DNA from: Ecdyonurus torrentis
Taxonomy: Eukaryota; Arthropoda; Insecta; Ephemeroptera; Heptageniidae
Reading direction: 5' to 3'
Assembly (NCBI GenBank): GCA_949318235.1
Contig: OX439133.1
Location: 16,607,392-16,671,391, forward strand
DNA length: 64,000 nucleotides
The notes under the pieces were generated by a model. That model had not been told where the DNA came from and searched no databases. It saw nothing but the letters and a program-made list of their open reading frames with translations. A program made the position numbers and the translations under genes. Within the stretch, counting starts at the first letter, position 1, and the number at the start of each line of letters is the position of its first letter. Below are positions 37,795 through 49,979 of this stretch, in pieces.

Positions 37795-38102
37795 ATAGGG
37801 TGTGTGCGAATGACGTCATAATAAATGTGCTTCGATGCTATATTTGATCAATGAATCACATTGCTTAGCATTGGACAAACGTGGGATTTTGCTTTTATCT
37901 TCAGAAAATAAGTATTTTTTTTTATCATTATTATTTTTCTCGCATACTTGAAAACCTTATTCAACTTGTTAATAGCATGAATTCTCTCAAAAAAATTGCT
38001 AAATATTTTTAAACTATCAAAATGCGTAATTTTCCTATACTGGCCCATGTTATTTAGTACTCACTTTTGGCGTTGACTTTAACATAAATGCAACCACCCT
38101 AT
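37795..38102 (-). mobile_element. GGGTG-family MITE, copy B (best-preserved ends)
   Basis: Left ATAGGGTGTGTGCGAATG and right CAACCACCCTAT form a short TIR (ATAGGGTG..TGC). If TA is the duplicated target, the unit is GGGTG...CACCC. Reverse complement aligns along its length with copies A and C. No protein is supported; the 66-codon frame within is chance. Confidence 0.75.
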
Positions 38103-38140
38103 ATATTGATATGCAAATTTTTACAATTTTTTTTAAAATC

Positions 38141-38275
38141 GGGCTGCAAAGTAGCCATGTGAGAATAGGATGTGATGTCATTTCGCAACTTTCAAAAAAT
38201 AATAAAAATAGAAAATGTATTTAAAAGTTAGAAATTCAGATATCTATCGTTTCAGGACAATGTCCTCTGTTAGAA
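38141..38275 (+). mobile_element. GGACA-family MITE, partial copy
   Basis: The right part matches the element nested at 48582-48787: CTTTCAAAAAATAATAAAAA, TATC.ATCGTTTCAGGACAATG, TGTCCTCTGTTA. The left TIR is missing. It lies about 40 bp beyond GGGTG copy B. Confidence 0.5.
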
Positions 38276-38515
38276 TAAATATAAAATAACCTTTTTTTAT
38301 TTTTATTTTTTTTTTATTATTAGTCTTCCTCATTACTTGCTCATACATTTTTATTTGCTAAAAAGTAAACTTTTATATAAAACGGTGACCATTTTTTATT
38401 TTTTGTAACGTAACTTTGACGACTTTGTATTTTTATTTTATCTATTTCATGGGTTTTTACTATATAACATTGATTAACGTCATTATATTATTAGTATAAA
38501 ATGTGTGTGGTATGT

Positions 38516-38861
<346 letters not shown>

Positions 38862-39588
38862 CATAAGTTAAAGAATTTTTAATAGATGGAAATTTATTAC
38901 ACAGAAATTCTATTAGACAACAAATAAGTCATTAAAAAAATTGTTACTTAAAGGTTCGTGCTCTGGAATTAAAGAGTAATATTTTTTTACTTCACAGAAC
39001 AGTAAAAAAATAAAAGCAATACATGTATATTAACTAATAAAATAAAATAATATTATTTTACATAAAAGCAACATTTTTATGATAAAATAATATTTATTAC
39101 AGGAAAATAGTTATTTATATTATATTTCAATAATTTATTTCCTTAGCTTATAGACATATTTTTCTCTCTTTCTCTCTCTCCCACTCTTTAACATTGTTAT
39201 TGGCTTAAATAAAATGAGGTCAATTTGATTTTCTTAATTGCTGATTGGTTAAAATGTTAATTATTTATAACTAATAAGATATCAGTTTTATTATAAATAT
39301 GGTATAAATATGGGAAAAAATTATTTTTGAATTGGTATTTTTTTAATGGGTAGTCTATACAAATTTAAACATTAAAATATATATACCATAAAAAGTGCTG
39401 AACAATTGCTTTAACGACTTGCAGAAAATATCTAAATATGTTAATAATACAATAATACGATAATTATTATAATACGTATAATAATAAATTGTTGATAACT
39501 TATTGATAACTTGCAGAGAAAGGTAAATAAAGTATAAAATACGATTAGCAGACATATTTTGTTTAAAAATTTAAGACAGAAAGCAGGC

Positions 39589-39596
<8 letters not shown>

Positions 39597-39650
<54 letters not shown>

Positions 39651-39707
39651 TCGCCTCCTTGACTTTTTAAGATTATTGAGACACGGTTTAGTATTAAATC
39701 ATAAATG

Positions 39708-39746
<39 letters not shown>
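39597..39746. repeat. Facing (AG)n and (CT)n arrays, hairpin-capable
   Basis: (AG)n at 39597-39647 and (CT)n at 39712-39746 are reverse complements separated by about 64 bp of unique sequence, so the segment could fold into a stem. Both strands give low-complexity frames. Confidence 0.9.
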
Positions 39747-39750
<4 letters not shown>

Positions 39751-39779
39751 GGTGTCAATCGTTACGTCATACAAAAGTA

Positions 39780-42700
39780 GCATGTCTACATATTTGTATT
39801 AAAAAAAAAGCATTGTTTAAACTATGTTTGTATTATAATATAACTTATAAGCGATTAAATCCACCGTTAAAATTTCCAAACTCCCAAGACAAAAATATTA
39901 GTTTTATTGTAAACTTCAATACTGTACATATTTTTTGTATTTAATATTACCTAAGTAATGTATTGCTTTGTAATATTTTTAAATATTTTCAATTAAAGTA
40001 ATAATTTCTAAATTATTAAAAAATATAATGTCAAATATTTTTAAAATAAACACATATTTAAATATTAATTGTTAAGGTGTAAGTGACCGACTGATATCTC
40101 GCAAACTAGGATGGTTGCAAATAATAATAATAAGACAAAGTAAAGAAAAAATGTTACTTAAAAATTTAGTTATGTCAAACATGTTAAAACGCGATCAAAT
40201 AGTTAAGTTATTACGCTTTAAAGATAACATGTAAATCTGGAATTTTAAATTTGGGCGGGAAATTTTAGTCAAATTAGAAACATGTTTACAATTAAAAATA
40301 TCATTTGGTTTAAAAAAATATATTTTAAATTAACTTGATTTTATTTAAAAATTATAGTGTTTGTTTTATTGGAATTAAATCATGTACAAAAATTTTTTGG
40401 GAAAATATAGTTCTTCTTTTAGCGATTTCCGGTCCAAGTCAGTCCCCCCACCGCCTTAAATCATGCGTGGTGTGTTAAACTGAATGCGAGTAAAAGAATG
40501 AAAATTTAAGTTGATGCGAATATATTATTTTTTAAAGTAAACTCTTCTTACGCAGTTTTCTATTTTGAAATTAATACTAATTACAATTTAAATCTTTATT
40601 CTATATAATATCATTTAGCTATACATATTTAATTACAAATATTCTTTGCATAAATAAGTGAAATTTAATGAGTGTTTACTGCCTAAACTGTTGATTAAAA
40701 TCTTTTTATATACTCTGTCAATTATTGACGCATAAAACTTTTGAATTTTAGAGAAGAGAGTATTCTAACAACTTCCTTTAAAATGAAGTAAAAAATGTGT
40801 ATTCACAAATGTCTAAAACAAACGCATATAACTTCTTTTTTTTATAAAGGCAATTTTTTAATTATAAATAATTTAAAATTAAGTAAACAATTGCCAATTC
40901 ATAGTAAAAATGCACATATAATATTTATTACTAATTAATGATATATAATATATAGCCGTGATTTATAGATTAAAAACAATAACTACCAAATAAATATTCA
41001 ACTTGAAAAAAAAAAAATCTTTCATCTTCATGCATTTAAATTCAGTGGGTGTAAAGACAAATGTTTCACGTGTTTTCTAGAGGTAATTTTTCAAACTATG
41101 AGCCCACATAATGCAGGTGATAGTTGATATCTACATCGTGTTGTGTGGTATACCAGATTAAATACACCTACAGTAAATTATACAATTTTAATGTTAAATA
41201 TATATCATTGTTTCTATATGTATGTATGTTTTAAAATTCTTTATTACCATGTTACGCAATAATTTTTGTTTATATAATCATTTGTCAATATTTTTAGTAC
41301 TTTATTTATATATAGTAGTATATTTTGTTCAATTTTTGTTACTGATATAATTTGCATATAGTAATTTATATATATATATATATATATAGAAATATGTTTT
41401 CTATAGAGGTGAATGTTGTCTTGTTTAAAAAAGAAAACAAAATAAATAGCTGTAGATTCTACCCTCATCATTACTATATATTAGCTTGCAAAAAAAAAAA
41501 GAAAAAAAAAAAAAACTATCTGACATTGTATTTTGGAAAAAAACAAACTAAAAACTACATACTGTATATTATGCTGACTCAACTATGCTGTATAATACAG
41601 CAAAGTTACTATTCACCGTGCGCTTTAAAGAAATTAAGTTCCACAGATGGGTCACTCTATATTTTACAATAATACGGGAAAATATTAGACGCCCAAAAAC
41701 AAACTATTATAAAATCTATTATACATAATATAGCAAGCAGAACTATATTTTACACCATATATATATATATATTTTTTCTCAATTAAGCAAAGAAAAGGTA
41801 GATGGTCACCTTTTTATTTCACGTTGTGAGAAAAATGTCAAAAAATTTAAAATAGAGTCTACAATTTCCAATTAATTATTATTAGTTTGTACTGTATTTT
41901 TCAATGTTTATATTCCAAACTTTAATACAAAGCAATATTCACCTATACGGTAACAAAATTATATTGTAAACGAAACGTTTTACTCTTAATTGCTGTTTCA
42001 ACTTGTTCCTTAAAAAATCGTCACACTCATATCAAATTATACACATTGTATATTATATGATAATGACACAAAAGCAACTAAAAATGATATTTTTTATTTT
42101 TTACACAGTTCCAAGCTTTAAATTCAAAATACATTTTTAGTGAAAAATATAGAGAATTTTTATACTTTTCCGTTATAAATATCCAATATATTTATTTACT
42201 AATAAAACCAATTAAAATAAATAAGAAAAAAAAAGTAGTATTTTTTAAAAACAAAAAATAAAAACCTTGAATTAGGATTAACTTTTATCTCGGCAATGTA
42301 TATTCCTTCCACCCACTCTACAGTTGATCTAGTTTTATTTCATGTGAACTATTAACTAAAAAAAAAAAAAAAAGTCAAACAACATTTTGTGACAATGTTC
42401 TTTTACTTGTGAGACTTTTTTTTTTTCTTTTTTTAAAAAATCGTTGTTTCTTATCTTATACATATCATAGCTCGACATTTTATATATTGGTCCTTCTTGT
42501 AGACACGACATTTTTTTTTCTTGTTACATGTTTTTAGTCTTGTTCATTTTTATATAAATTGGTATCTATTTTCTTTTTACAATGATTAATATTATTAAAA
42601 TTATTATATGCATGTATTGCATATTATTATTATTTTTTGTTTATTAAAAAATAAAATACTTAAATAATAGCAACTAAAATAAAATAATATTTATTTAAAA

Positions 42701-43181
42701 GTTATATAATAATTAATAAAATAATAAGTTATAAATAAATTAATAATTAGACATCGAAATATATAAATTTAAAAAAAAAATAAATCCCTGTGTTGGTTGT
42801 TCTTGTTCCCGAAGCAGTAATTGAAAGTATTCTGCAGTATTCAACCGTAAATGCGAAGCTAAAATCTTACACAATGTACAACTAAACGCGTTTTTGATTT
42901 ATAGATGTTGCACTATGCATTTGTAATAAGTGCATTTTTATCTCTCGTCAAAAGTGGCTGTTGAACAATTAAAATGTTTATTATAACTGCTACTATACTG
43001 GGTAAACATTTAATATTCCCATGTTGAAATCAGATGCAATTTCAATTTGATAAAAACTGAGCTTTTCGTTCTAATTATATTATAATTTTAAAACTTATCC
43101 TAAATAATAGTAGGTAACTATATGCAAGATCTGAGAAAAAAATAAGCTAAAATACCCCCCTCCAAAAAAAAAAAAATTTAA

Positions 43182-43212
<31 letters not shown>

Positions 43213-44798
43213 CTAAGCTTAAAAGCTTAAGTAAACATATTGATCATTGTAAACCAAAGATTTATTAACGTCATCAAATTCTTTAGATTCCTTCAACAGG
43301 CGGGAAAAAAGCATTTAGCAATTGAGACGTGATCATTGATTCGTATACAAAGAAGAAATTTGCTAATAATGCTCTTGTAATCTGAACGTGACGTGCAAAT
43401 TTCAATGATAAAACAAAATATTTGAAATTCTTTTGCTTAAGCTAATTTTACTCAAGTACTTCATTGATAAGGTCTAATATTATTTTTAACTAAAAACACG
43501 TGCTTTTTATCATTTTTATAAGAATTATACGTAATTAAATTAAAGATTATGTATATTAAAACGCAAAAAATAAAATTATGTAATAAAATTAAAAGTAATT
43601 TACTATTTAATATTTTTCATTATTATTAAACTATTTTTAAATACATTTAAAAAAAAAACTAATAAAGCTGTAAATTGCCATGTTGCTGGACATTATATCT
43701 GCAAATTTTATATTATATTATAATTTGGCATTGTGGGAACATTTTTAAAATACTATATATAATATTGAAGCTCAATTCGTGAAAAAGTAAGCAGCCTGGG
43801 AATAATAATATGACGTTATATCATTACAAGTGTTTTACTGAAATGAGTGTAATGTACTAATTTACATGTATTACAAGTATCAATCTTGATCAAGTTATTA
43901 TGCTCCATCTCCATGATAATATTTAAAAATGCACAAAAAAACACAAAATATTGCTATAGATTTGCTAATATATCCAACGTGAAACATTTATCTTCTGTTC
44001 AAAAAATAATAATTGAATATTGTAACATTGTAACTTAATGTATACATAATTCAAAATTAAGTTTGGGAATCTTTGGACCAACTAATTATTATTATTATTA
44101 TTATTTTATAGTCATTTATTTATGTTCAAACTTTTCATTTTAGGAGAGAATTGATCTATTTACAAAGTATTCACTTTAAAAATTGTCTATTAGTTCAATA
44201 ATATGCTGAAGCCAAAAATAGAGTGTAAATTTTTGTTATTATTAAATTATTACAAAATTACTAAAACGAAAGAAAACAAAAATCTTGTTTTTAACTTTTT
44301 TGTGCTACTATATATATAATATACTATATTATTATTAATTTATGAGCGCAGTATATTGAAAGTCATATTATTTTGCGTGTATTTTGTCGGTAAAAGAACA
44401 CAAGACATATCTTTTTAATCCTCACTGTCATATTTAAGTCCCTAATCCGATTTCTCTGAACCTTTAGATCAAAGGACAACTATTATAAACGCTTTCTCGT
44501 GACTATATGGGGGGAAGGGGAGGATGTTAGGATTTATATGGAATTTCTAAAAATCTTATTCTGAAAAACAATAACATGGACTTTGATGGTTCATTGGTTT
44601 TATGTTTAAACACGGATTAAACTAGGATTAGGTTTAAATTTTATAAAAAAGTGTTGAAAAAAAAAACTTGTTTTATTTTAATGAATGTGTCGTATTTTGA
44701 TGAAGTAATAACACGAATTAAGTCTACCTTTTCAATAATTTAAGTTCACCATTTTTTAACTTTTATTATTTGGCAATGTCAAATATTCATAATAAGAA
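39780..44798. other. AT-rich non-coding stretch
   Basis: No supported gene across about 5 kb. Contains small (TA)n runs (about 41368-41388 and 41757-41771) and several A/T homopolymers (41490-41516, 42359-42374, 43187-43212). A mixed patch at about 40420-40480 is not recognised. Confidence 0.5.

Positions 44799-44834
<36 letters not shown>
44799..44834. repeat. (TC)n microsatellite
   Basis: About 17 units with one TA interruption. Confidence 0.9.
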
Positions 44835-44839
44835 AATTC

Positions 44840-45879
44840 ATATCTCTTTCAAAAGCAATTAAAATATAGCTCTATATAGTATTGTATCGATATTTCAGTC
44901 AAACGATGATTTGAATTACGAATTAGTTTTTATAGTTTTCACGTAAAATTGTTCTGAAGTCAAAACTAAAAGTATAAATTCAGGATAACCATATCACATA
45001 TAAAAAAGTCAATTGTTTATGATTTATGACATAACTAATAATAAAAAAATAATAATAATAAATAAAAAAAGCTTAAAATTTTTTAAATTGAATCAACATT
45101 TTATTTTTGTTTGTTTTTTTCGTCGTTACAAATCTGAACAATATTTTTAGTGTTTATATTGTCGGTGGAACGCGTTAGGCAACCACAAAGGAGATAAATG
45201 GCAATGAATCTCTAATTTCTAAACCTTCGTGCATTGCAAAACAATTTTATTGGCATATTTATTATTTTAGAAAATGCAAAGTCAGAAGATTCAAATGAGG
45301 GTTTTTAAATACACTTTAACTTGTATAGTTTTATATTAGCTTATTATTTCTTAAAAATGTCATCACTTATATATAAATTTAAAAATATATAATTTTAGAA
45401 GCTGATTAATGTCATTTGTATAGTAATTAGTGTTAAATAAAACAATACGATAAAATGAGTATTATAAGTTAATATTCAATTTAATTGCCATGGAGGGTAC
45501 TGAAAGATGAAGAGAAAAACAGACAATATTTTGGTCCAGGACACGACACCCCATAGAATATAAAACCACAAATCTTACCACTGAAACCACAATGTTAAAT
45601 ATACTTTATTCAATTAGTTATTCCATACATCATAAAGCTTGAATTCCTATTATTTAATATGGTAATTTGATCTTTATTATGGTATGAATGAAATTATTAT
45701 TGATGAATTTGAAAATTGTTTATGTTACATTTTGATTTTATTATTTTACTTATTTTCAACCTTATGATATGTAGTTACGTAATTATGTATATTTTGGTGT
45801 GACTATAAGTAAATGATATGTATTTTTACGAAATGAGACACCTTTAAATATTTATTTATAATATAATAATTTACGTATA
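44840..45879. other. AT-rich non-coding stretch
   Basis: Nothing supported. A weak match to the GTGAGG family (CTCTAATTTCTAAACCTTCG) lies at about 45210-45230. Confidence 0.45.
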
Positions 45880-45880
45880 C

Positions 45881-46121
45881 AAAAAAAAAAAAAAAAAAAA
45901 AAAGTGCTAGCTCAATGCAACAACATATTATGCGTAACATCATAATTTATGCTCCACAGTAATGTACAGTGATTATACTACTTGTTAACATAATAGCTAA
46001 GCTGTTCAGCATATTTACTTTACGTTATTATTACAAAATAGCAACATTTGTGATTTACAATATTGGTTATATAGGAATTATTTAATGCAGCAAAAATTAC
46101 GTAATTTATTCTTTCCGTGTG
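45881..46121 (-). repeat. TTATGCT-family dispersed repeat with a CGTGTG end
   Basis: Starts at an A run (about 45881-45903) and contains the 24-base word shared with 36432-36455 (inverted, at 46027-46050). It ends AGCAAAAATTACGTAATT then CTTTCCGTGTG (46089-46121), as at 6105-6137. Two independent loci sharing the same end suggests a defined element boundary. Confidence 0.5.
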
Positions 46122-46129
46122 GTGCATTT

Positions 46130-46613
46130 CATCTTACTGTTCAAAAGTTTTCGTTTACTTTTCATATATATTTCATTTGTTTGAGGATTTTTTTAATGTT
46201 ATTTTGTTGAAATGTGTATTTTATTTTCTTCTTATTACAATTTTTTTTTTTTCAATTTAAAAAGTACATACTATTTAAATTTTATTAGAGTACATTTAGC
46301 TTTTATAAAATAAAAATATCTTAACATAGATTTTATTTTGTTTAGAAAAAAACTTGTTTAGAAAATTTGAATTTGTTAAAGATAGTTAAAAAAAAAAAAA
46401 AAAAGGAAAAAAAGGAAAAAGTCCAGCTACATTACCTTATATGTAAAACATGAACATTTTTTGTTGTTTATTTATTTTTCTATCTTTTTAAGAAAATATT
46501 TGTATGACACATAAAAAAAATACATTTAAATTTTAAACTATTTTCTATGTCCAAGAAAAAATGCATTTAAAACTAATCAAAAATAGATATTAAATAGTCG
46601 GCTTATATATAGT

Positions 46614-46644
<31 letters not shown>

Positions 46645-47950
46645 GTAAAGATGAAAAAAATTAGTTCTTTTTTATGTTGAGCTGCATTTTTAGATAAAGT
46701 GCACTTAAAATTTTTATTAAAAAGAAAGGTAAAAGAAAAAAAGAAAAAAAATCCATTAAAATTTAAAAGTTTTTTATTGCTTCTTGAATATGCATGAATG
46801 GAAATTAATCTTTGAATTCAGTGTCGAAATCTTATGAATATACGATGCAAAACAGGTTAATTCTTTTAAAAGTTTATTGTTAGTATATTGAAATTTAAAT
46901 AATTGGTTTTTATTTATTACTTTTATAACAGAAATATAGCTCAATTACTTTTTTTTCCTCAGAAATATTTAATTATAGGCGTATATTTGGAATTAAATGG
47001 TTATATTTAGTTATTGAAATATTTTGTAGAATATTTTTGAAAATATTATTATTATTATTATTATTTTTAAATACATTTAAATGAAATGAAAATAACATTT
47101 ACTGTAAAAAAGCAGTAAAAAAAAAATCCTTATTTTATAATAAATTTTATTTTTTCATTTCTCACTGCATGGTATTGTACGCGTATTAATTATATTATTT
47201 TCAATTACTAATAAGGTTTTAAAATAATAAGAATAAAAAATTAAAGAAAAATAATAAAAATTTTTAAATATATTCAATCAATAAGAAACTTATATTTTTA
47301 TAATATTAATATTTTAAGCAATAAAATCGCCATTGTAACTTTTTAAAACTATAACTAATACAACTTTCTATTGCTCCAACCAATAACAAGTGGCATAGAC
47401 TTGATTTATTTCAATATAATAAAAACAAAACCAAAAAAATCGTTTGGCTACTTTCCATGTTAGCCACAAAACAAGAAACGGGAGCTGAGGAAAAAAATAT
47501 ATAATGTATATATATATTACGAAAATTCTGTTATAAAATATTGTTCTATAAAATATATTATGAATTTAAATATCAATTAAACGATTTATATTTCCGCATA
47601 TTCAATAGATTTATGAGTATCAGCATTAAAAAAAAAAAATTTAAAATAGATATAAATAAAACTAAAAACAGTTTTATTTGAAATTAAAATTGAAATGTTT
47701 TAAAGTAAGTTTCGAAAGCGTGTCATTGAAATTAATTTTAATTTGTTGCATCATTTTTTAATTTATTTATAGTTATTTGATTTAATATTTTATTGAACAG
47801 GCTTACACAATAGACAGTATGTTATATTTTGACCATATGAAACGTAAATTATAATGAGTTAACTGTGGTAAATGAAATCTATAAAATAATTATATTGAAA
47901 TATGTGGAATTGATTCTATAAGAAATATTGATGGGTACTAATAATGGTAT
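46130..47950. other. AT-rich non-coding stretch
   Basis: A-rich tracts (46387-46404 and 46619-46644) and short frames only. Confidence 0.5.
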
Positions 47951-48581
47951 ACTGAAAGTCAGGGTCGGACTGGCTCGAAAAGGCCCACTCAGGAAGAGAC
48001 CAGAGAGGGCCCACTGGGGGGGTCTGGGGGGGCGCAGCCCCCTCAGTGAAAGGGGGGTCCGGGGGGCGAAGCCCCCCGGAAAATTTTAAGACACGCCCCT
48101 TTTTTGAGGAAAAAATAACTTAAAAAGGATGCTTTTATTATTTCTTTGTTTTGCAAAAAAAAAAAAAAAAAAACTTTTTTTTTTTTACTTTTTTCAGTAA
48201 AGAAATAAGTTAAATAACAATTTTGCATAAGTTAATATACGATGAAAGAGTAAAAAACAAATAAAAAATATAAAAGAACGAAATATTATCTATTAATTTA
48301 GTGAACGTCATATATATTTTACTTAAATTTACATAAAACTGTAAACGTAATATTTTATTTAATTCATCAACATAAATTCAAATGTGTGCAACTTTTATTT
48401 TTGAAATAATTATAATTATCACATGCAAAACTTATTGCGAAGATATTTTATGATACTTTGAAATTTGTTTGGATCCATGCAGCTTAATCTTTAAATATAA
48501 ACCATAATTTTATTTATTTATTTTTAAATTATAGCCAGCAGCAATAAGGAATACGAATATTTAAAAAAAAAAAAATCATAT

Positions 48582-48787
48582 TCTAAAAGAGAACATTGTC
48601 CCGAATTTTAGAAAATTGAAAAATGACGTTATGCTTGATAACTTTTATATGTCTGGGCATAGTAAAAAGCGGCCAATCACTGTGCGGTCATTTTACGTCT
48701 TTTAAAAAATAAATAAAAATACTAAATGAACTAAAAATAAAAAATTTCACATATTTATCGATTTAGGACAATATGTCCTCTTTTATA
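48582..48787. mobile_element. GGACA-family MITE nested in the hAT element
   Basis: Inverted ends (TCTAAAAGAGAACATTGTCC at left; on the minus strand TAAAAGAGGACATATTGTCC at right) enclose about 165 bp without an ORF. The right half is homologous to 38141-38275. It lies inside the hAT boundaries, so it either inserted later or was carried as cargo. Confidence 0.6.
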
Positions 48788-48878
48788 TAAAATGTTTTTT
48801 ATTAAAACTACCCCTTAAAATTTCTTGGTATTCCTCTTTGTTCTGTAATAGGTAACAGCTTAATATTCTTCTTCCACT

Positions 48879-48883
<5 letters not shown>

Positions 48884-48922
<39 letters not shown>

Positions 48923-48972
48923 TTTTTTTTTCTTTTTTTTTCTTTTTCTTTTTCTTTTTCTTTTTTTTTTTG
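48884..48972. repeat. (TC)n passing into T-rich TTTTTC units
   Basis: (TC)n to about 48916, then T runs with C every 6-9 bases. Strong strand asymmetry (pure pyrimidine). Confidence 0.9.
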
Positions 48973-49872
48973 CGACACGATCGTTATTATTTTTTAGTAT
49001 AATTATGAATTAAATATTTCAGTCAATTTTGCATTATTATACTTTTTAATCTCTCGTAGATTAAAAAAAAAATCTTAAAGGTTGAATACTGGAAAATAAA
49101 TTAACCTAGGTTTCTGAAGGTGTTGAGATAAGAGAATAGTTCATATAGTTCTTGGGCAATGAAATAATTAAGTAAATATAGTAAATAATAAATCGAAATT
49201 ACACCATTCACGTATTATTGATGAGCGCTTTAATTTAAGATGTGAAACAAATAATAAGTATGTGTGTAATTTGATGGAAATTTTAAATGTTTTTTTCCAA
49301 CTCTTTTCCTTTCAACTTTCTTCTTCTTCTCCTTTTTTTTTTTTTTTTTTTTTTTTTTTTCATTTTTGTTTATTAGCGAGCAAGGGGCCCCCAGCCCAGG
49401 GGGGCCCGGTCAGGAATTCCTGACCAACTTAAATGACCAGTCCGACCCTGCTGAAAGTGATACATAAAAAATACTATAACAATATGAATTTATGTGAAAA
49501 CAATTTTCCATGAAGTAGTTATATACAATAAAATATAATTATGTATAGTAATTGAATAATAATAATGAAATGCGTATGAGAAGCGATGATAAATAAAAAC
49601 TCTATATTATCTTTATAGCAAAAAAATGCATTCGTATATAAATGGAGACGTTTATGAACGTATTATTTATAAATAAATACAGATGCTCTGCATAGCATAA
49701 AACTTTACTGTCTGGTTTGGTATCGATTTCACTTTGCACTTTATGTGAATAGACAATAATTACAGTGAAATGTATAGAAAAAAACGTAATTATTTGCTAT
49801 TTAAAGAAAAAAGAAAAGAAATAACTTCTGATTAATTTTTATAGGGTACAATAAAAGTAGCTATATAGTTAC

Positions 49873-49975
49873 CCAAGAAAAATAATAATAAAAACACGTT
49901 AATTTCTCTATGAAAATTGCTAAAATCGATGTTTTTCCTATTCTGGGAAATGTATTTATGTGCTCAAGCATCGTT
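49873..49975 (+). mobile_element. GGGTG-family MITE, degraded copy D
   Basis: AAGAAAAATAATAATAAAAA, then GCTAAAATCGATGTTTTTCC and TATTCTGGGAAATG..TTTATG align with the interior of copies A-C. Ends are not identifiable. Confidence 0.45.
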
Positions 49976-49979
49976 TATT

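Larger units (their letters stand above)
47960..49450. mobile_element. hAT-type non-autonomous transposon, 1491 bp
   Basis: Perfect 14-bp TIR CAGGGTCGGACTGG (47960-47973; inverted at 49437-49450), flanked by the exact 8-bp duplication CTGAAAGT (47952-47959 and 49451-49458). An 8-bp TSD with CAGGG ends is diagnostic of hAT. Subterminal zones are GC-rich (GGGGCCCC-type blocks at 48000-48110 and 49384-49412) while the core is AT-rich and has no transposase ORF. It is therefore mobilised only in trans, if at all. It carries a nested MITE, a (TC)n array and a 28-bp poly(T). Confidence 0.9.

Noticed and set aside
48043..48228. 61-codon minus-strand ORF ending GASPPGPPFH
   Set aside because: It is the GC-rich subterminal zone of the hAT element read as protein plus poly(Lys/Phe) from A/T runs.
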